Positions 6,199-7,777 of a stretch of 7,777 nucleotides of DNA are shown piece by piece (position 1 is the first letter of the stretch; the number at the start of each line of letters is the position of its first letter). The notes beneath the pieces are model-generated. The model made no database searches. It saw only the letters and a list, made by a program, of their open reading frames with translations, and was not told where the DNA came from. A program made the translations under genes and the position numbers. The stretch is from Chloroflexota bacterium (GTDB lineage: Bacteria; Chloroflexota; Limnocylindria; Limnocylindrales; CSP1-4), in contig JAKAMV010000461.1 in assembly GCA_021812735.1 (NCBI GenBank), positions 1-7,777 on the forward strand, read 5' to 3'.

Positions 6199-7777
6199 AT
6201 GAAGGTCCGCCTGCGCCGATTACCCGTCTCCTTCGCCGCCGTGGCGCTGTCGGCGCTCCTGGCGCTCGGCCTGCTGCCGATCCCGGGCACGGCGCCGCTG
6301 TCGGTCCTCGCCGCCGACAACGCGGCCTACGGCGGGCGGCTGGTCGTCCTCTGGCGCGGCACCCCGTCGGCCTCCGCCGCGTCCGCCGACGGCGGCGCGA
6401 CGGTGTCGGTGTCGTCGGTCGGCCGGCGCTCGGTCGTCACCACAGCAGGCGGCGAGTCGCCCGCGACGGTCGCCGCACGCCTGCGGGCCGACCCGCGCGT
6501 GGCCGCGGTGGTGCCCGACGCGCCCGTGTACGCGGCTGGCTGGCCGACCGACGGCACGACGCCCCCGGACGACACCTACTACGCGGGCTACCAGCAGGAC
6601 CTGCCGCTGATCGGCGTCCCGGCCGCCTGGCAGTCGACGACCGGCTCGCCCTCGGTCACGGTCGCGGTTCTCGACACCGGCGTCGACGAGGCCCACGAGG
6701 ACCTCGCGGGCGCCGCATTCGTGGCCCCGATGAACGAGGTCGCCACCCTGGCCGACGGGGTCACCCCGAACCCGGCCTACCACACCGCCGACGTGACCGA
6801 CGACAACGGCCACGGAACCCACGTCACCGGCACCATCGCCGCGCGGGCGAACAACGGCAAGGGGATCGCGGGCATCGCCCCCGGCGTGTCGGTCATGCCG
6901 GTCAAGGTGCTCGGCTCGAACGGCACGGGCTCGTGGTCGGGCATCCTCGACGGGGTGGACTGGGCCCGGACCCACGGCGCCAGGGTCATCAGCCTGAGCC
7001 TCGGCAGCACCCTCGACCCGTCGTGGGTGTCGTTCTCCCAGCCCACCTTCGACGCCGCCTGGGCGGCCGGGATCACGGTCGTCGCCGCCGCCGGCAACGA
7101 CGGGACCAGCGCGCTCTCCTACCCGGCGTCGTTCAACCACGTGATCAGCGTGGCCGCGACCGACAACACCGCGACCGCCGCCTCGTTCTCCCAGTACAAC
7201 GCCGCCGTCGACATCGCCGCCCCGGGCGTCAACACCGCCTCGACCACCGACAACGGCGGCTACGGCACCATGTCCGGCACCAGCATGGCGACCCCGCACG
7301 TCGCCGCCGTGGCCGCGCTGCTCCTGTCCGCCCACCCGTCCTGGACCCCGGCCGACGTCGAGGCCGCGATCGAGACGACGGCGACCGACGAGGGCGCGCC
7401 CGGCCGCGACGACCACTACGGCTGGGGCCTTGTCAACGCCGGCGCCGCGATGTCCTACCGCGTGCCGCAGACCGTCTCCTTCACCTCGTCCGCCCCGTCG
7501 TCCGCGAAGGTCGGCGACACCTACGCCGCGGCCGCGACCGCGACCAGCGGCCTGGCCGCGACCATCACGGCCGACGCCGCCTCCGGCGGCGCCTGCTCGG
7601 TCTCCGGCACGACCGTGACCATGGTCGCGTCCGGCACCTGCGTCCTCGACGCCGACCAGCCGGGCGACACCGACTGGGCCGCCGCCCAGACCGCCCAGCA
7701 GTCGTTCTCGGTCGCGGACCGGACGGCCACGCCGACCCCGGACCCGACGGCCACGCCGACCCCGGCGCCCACGGCCA
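6199..7777 (+). CDS. Secreted subtilisin-like (S8) serine protease with C-terminal beta module and TP-rich linker (runs off the right edge)
   Basis: The first 526 residues of an exported subtilase. A Sec signal peptide has a basic start (MKVRLRRLP), a hydrophobic core and likely cleavage near V36-L37-A38. An inhibitor-like propeptide follows (about 40-120). The catalytic domain (about 130-415) resembles thermitase: D159 in VAVLDTGVD, H205 in NGHGTHVTG, oxyanion N300 in VVAAAGNDG and nucleophile S362 in SGTSMATPHVA are all present, so it should be active. Residues about 423-506 form a separate beta-rich, Ig-like module whose C466 and C481 are the only cysteines visible, a likely disulfide outside the cell. 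From T509 a TP-rich linker begins; a further cell-surface or substrate-binding domain may follow. ATG 6199 has GAGGT 9 nt upstream and begins the signal peptide directly. It probably degrades external protein for nutrition; no partner gene is visible. Confidence 0.94.
   Translation, partial: MKVRLRRLPVSFAAVALSALLALGLLPIPGTAPLSVLAADNAAYGGRLVVLWRGTPSASAASADGGATVSVSSVGRRSVVTTAGGESPATVAARLRADPRVAAVVPDAPVYAAGWPTDGTTPPDDTYYAGYQQDLPLIGVPAAWQSTTGSPSVTVAVLDTGVDEAHEDLAGAAFVAPMNEVATLADGVTPNPAYHTADVTDDNGHGTHVTGTIAARANNGKGIAGIAPGVSVMPVKVLGSNGTGSWSGILDGVDWARTHGARVISLSLGSTLDPSWVSFSQPTFDAAWAAGITVVAAAGNDGTSALSYPASFNHVISVAATDNTATAASFSQYNAAVDIAAPGVNTASTTDNGGYGTMSGTSMATPHVAAVAALLLSAHPSWTPADVEAAIETTATDEGAPGRDDHYGWGLVNAGAAMSYRVPQTVSFTSSAPSSAKVGDTYAAAATATSGLAATITADAASGGACSVSGTTVTMVASGTCVLDADQPGDTDWAAAQTAQQSFSVADRTATPTPDPTATPTPAPTA
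7723..7777 (+). repeat. 24-bp tandem repeat encoding a TATPTPxP linker
   Basis: The heptamer ACGGCCA recurs at 7723, 7747 and 7771, exactly 24 bp apart. The first two full units share a 19-bp identical stretch (7722-7740 and 7746-7764). Each unit encodes eight residues, TATPTPDP then TATPTPAP, within the protease linker. The array continues past the window edge. Such linkers are flexible, extended spacers in secreted proteins, and their repeat number often varies. Confidence 0.8.

Noticed and set aside
6220..7416. Minus-strand 398-codon open frame opposite the protease
   Set aside because: It is almost entirely Gly, Arg and Val, and mirrors a gene with a full catalytic triad; a GC-driven shadow.
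1..7777. Search for tRNA, rRNA, CRISPR arrays, insertion sequences or integrase sites
   Set aside because: No tRNA-like cloverleaf, spaced repeat array, transposase or terminal inverted repeats were seen by eye on either strand.

Overview
The window is very GC-rich, uses GTG or ATG starts, and packs its genes tightly. It looks like a chromosomal piece from a high-GC Gram-positive-like or Chloroflexota-type bacterium. The TP-rich linker on the secreted protease and the DevS-type kinase would fit Chloroflexota or an actinobacterium. This placement is an inference from style, not a marker gene.

Positions 1-1862 (minus strand) hold a two-component system. A soluble GAF-domain histidine kinase of the DevS/DosT (NarL-partner) type overlaps by 8 nt the start of a NarL/DevR-type response regulator, which runs off the left edge. 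A universal stress protein (UspA family) is transcribed divergently from 2070. In mycobacteria the DosR/DosS dormancy regulators also sit beside a universal stress protein gene (Rv3134c). The 207-bp divergent spacer contains a perfect 6-bp inverted repeat and a sequence that partly matches the DosR box. The kinase GAF domain keeps a His and a Tyr at the spacing I recall for the heme-binding His and distal Tyr of DosS. Together these suggest a gas- or redox-responsive stress module.

Positions 2595-2711 separate the convergent usp and CoA-transferase genes and contain two strong adjacent hairpins, probably a bidirectional terminator.

Positions 2712-5816 (minus strand) are a three-gene operon. 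A class III PLP aminotransferase (GabT-like) is followed after 43 nt by the two subunits of a class I (glutaconate/3-oxoacid type) CoA-transferase, which overlap by 4 nt. A plausible joint role is omega-amino acid breakdown: transamination to a semialdehyde, oxidation by an enzyme outside the window, then activation of the acid to a CoA thioester. The substrate cannot be read from the sequence. Upstream lies a small AT-rich island with three alternating GCATA/TATGC half-sites phased by 10 bp, a likely operator.

Positions 6199-7777 (plus strand) encode the beginning of a secreted subtilisin-like (S8) protease with signal peptide, propeptide, complete catalytic domain, a two-cysteine beta-rich module and the start of a TP-repeat linker. 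It runs off the right edge. The 382-bp spacer before it separates it divergently from the aminotransferase operon.
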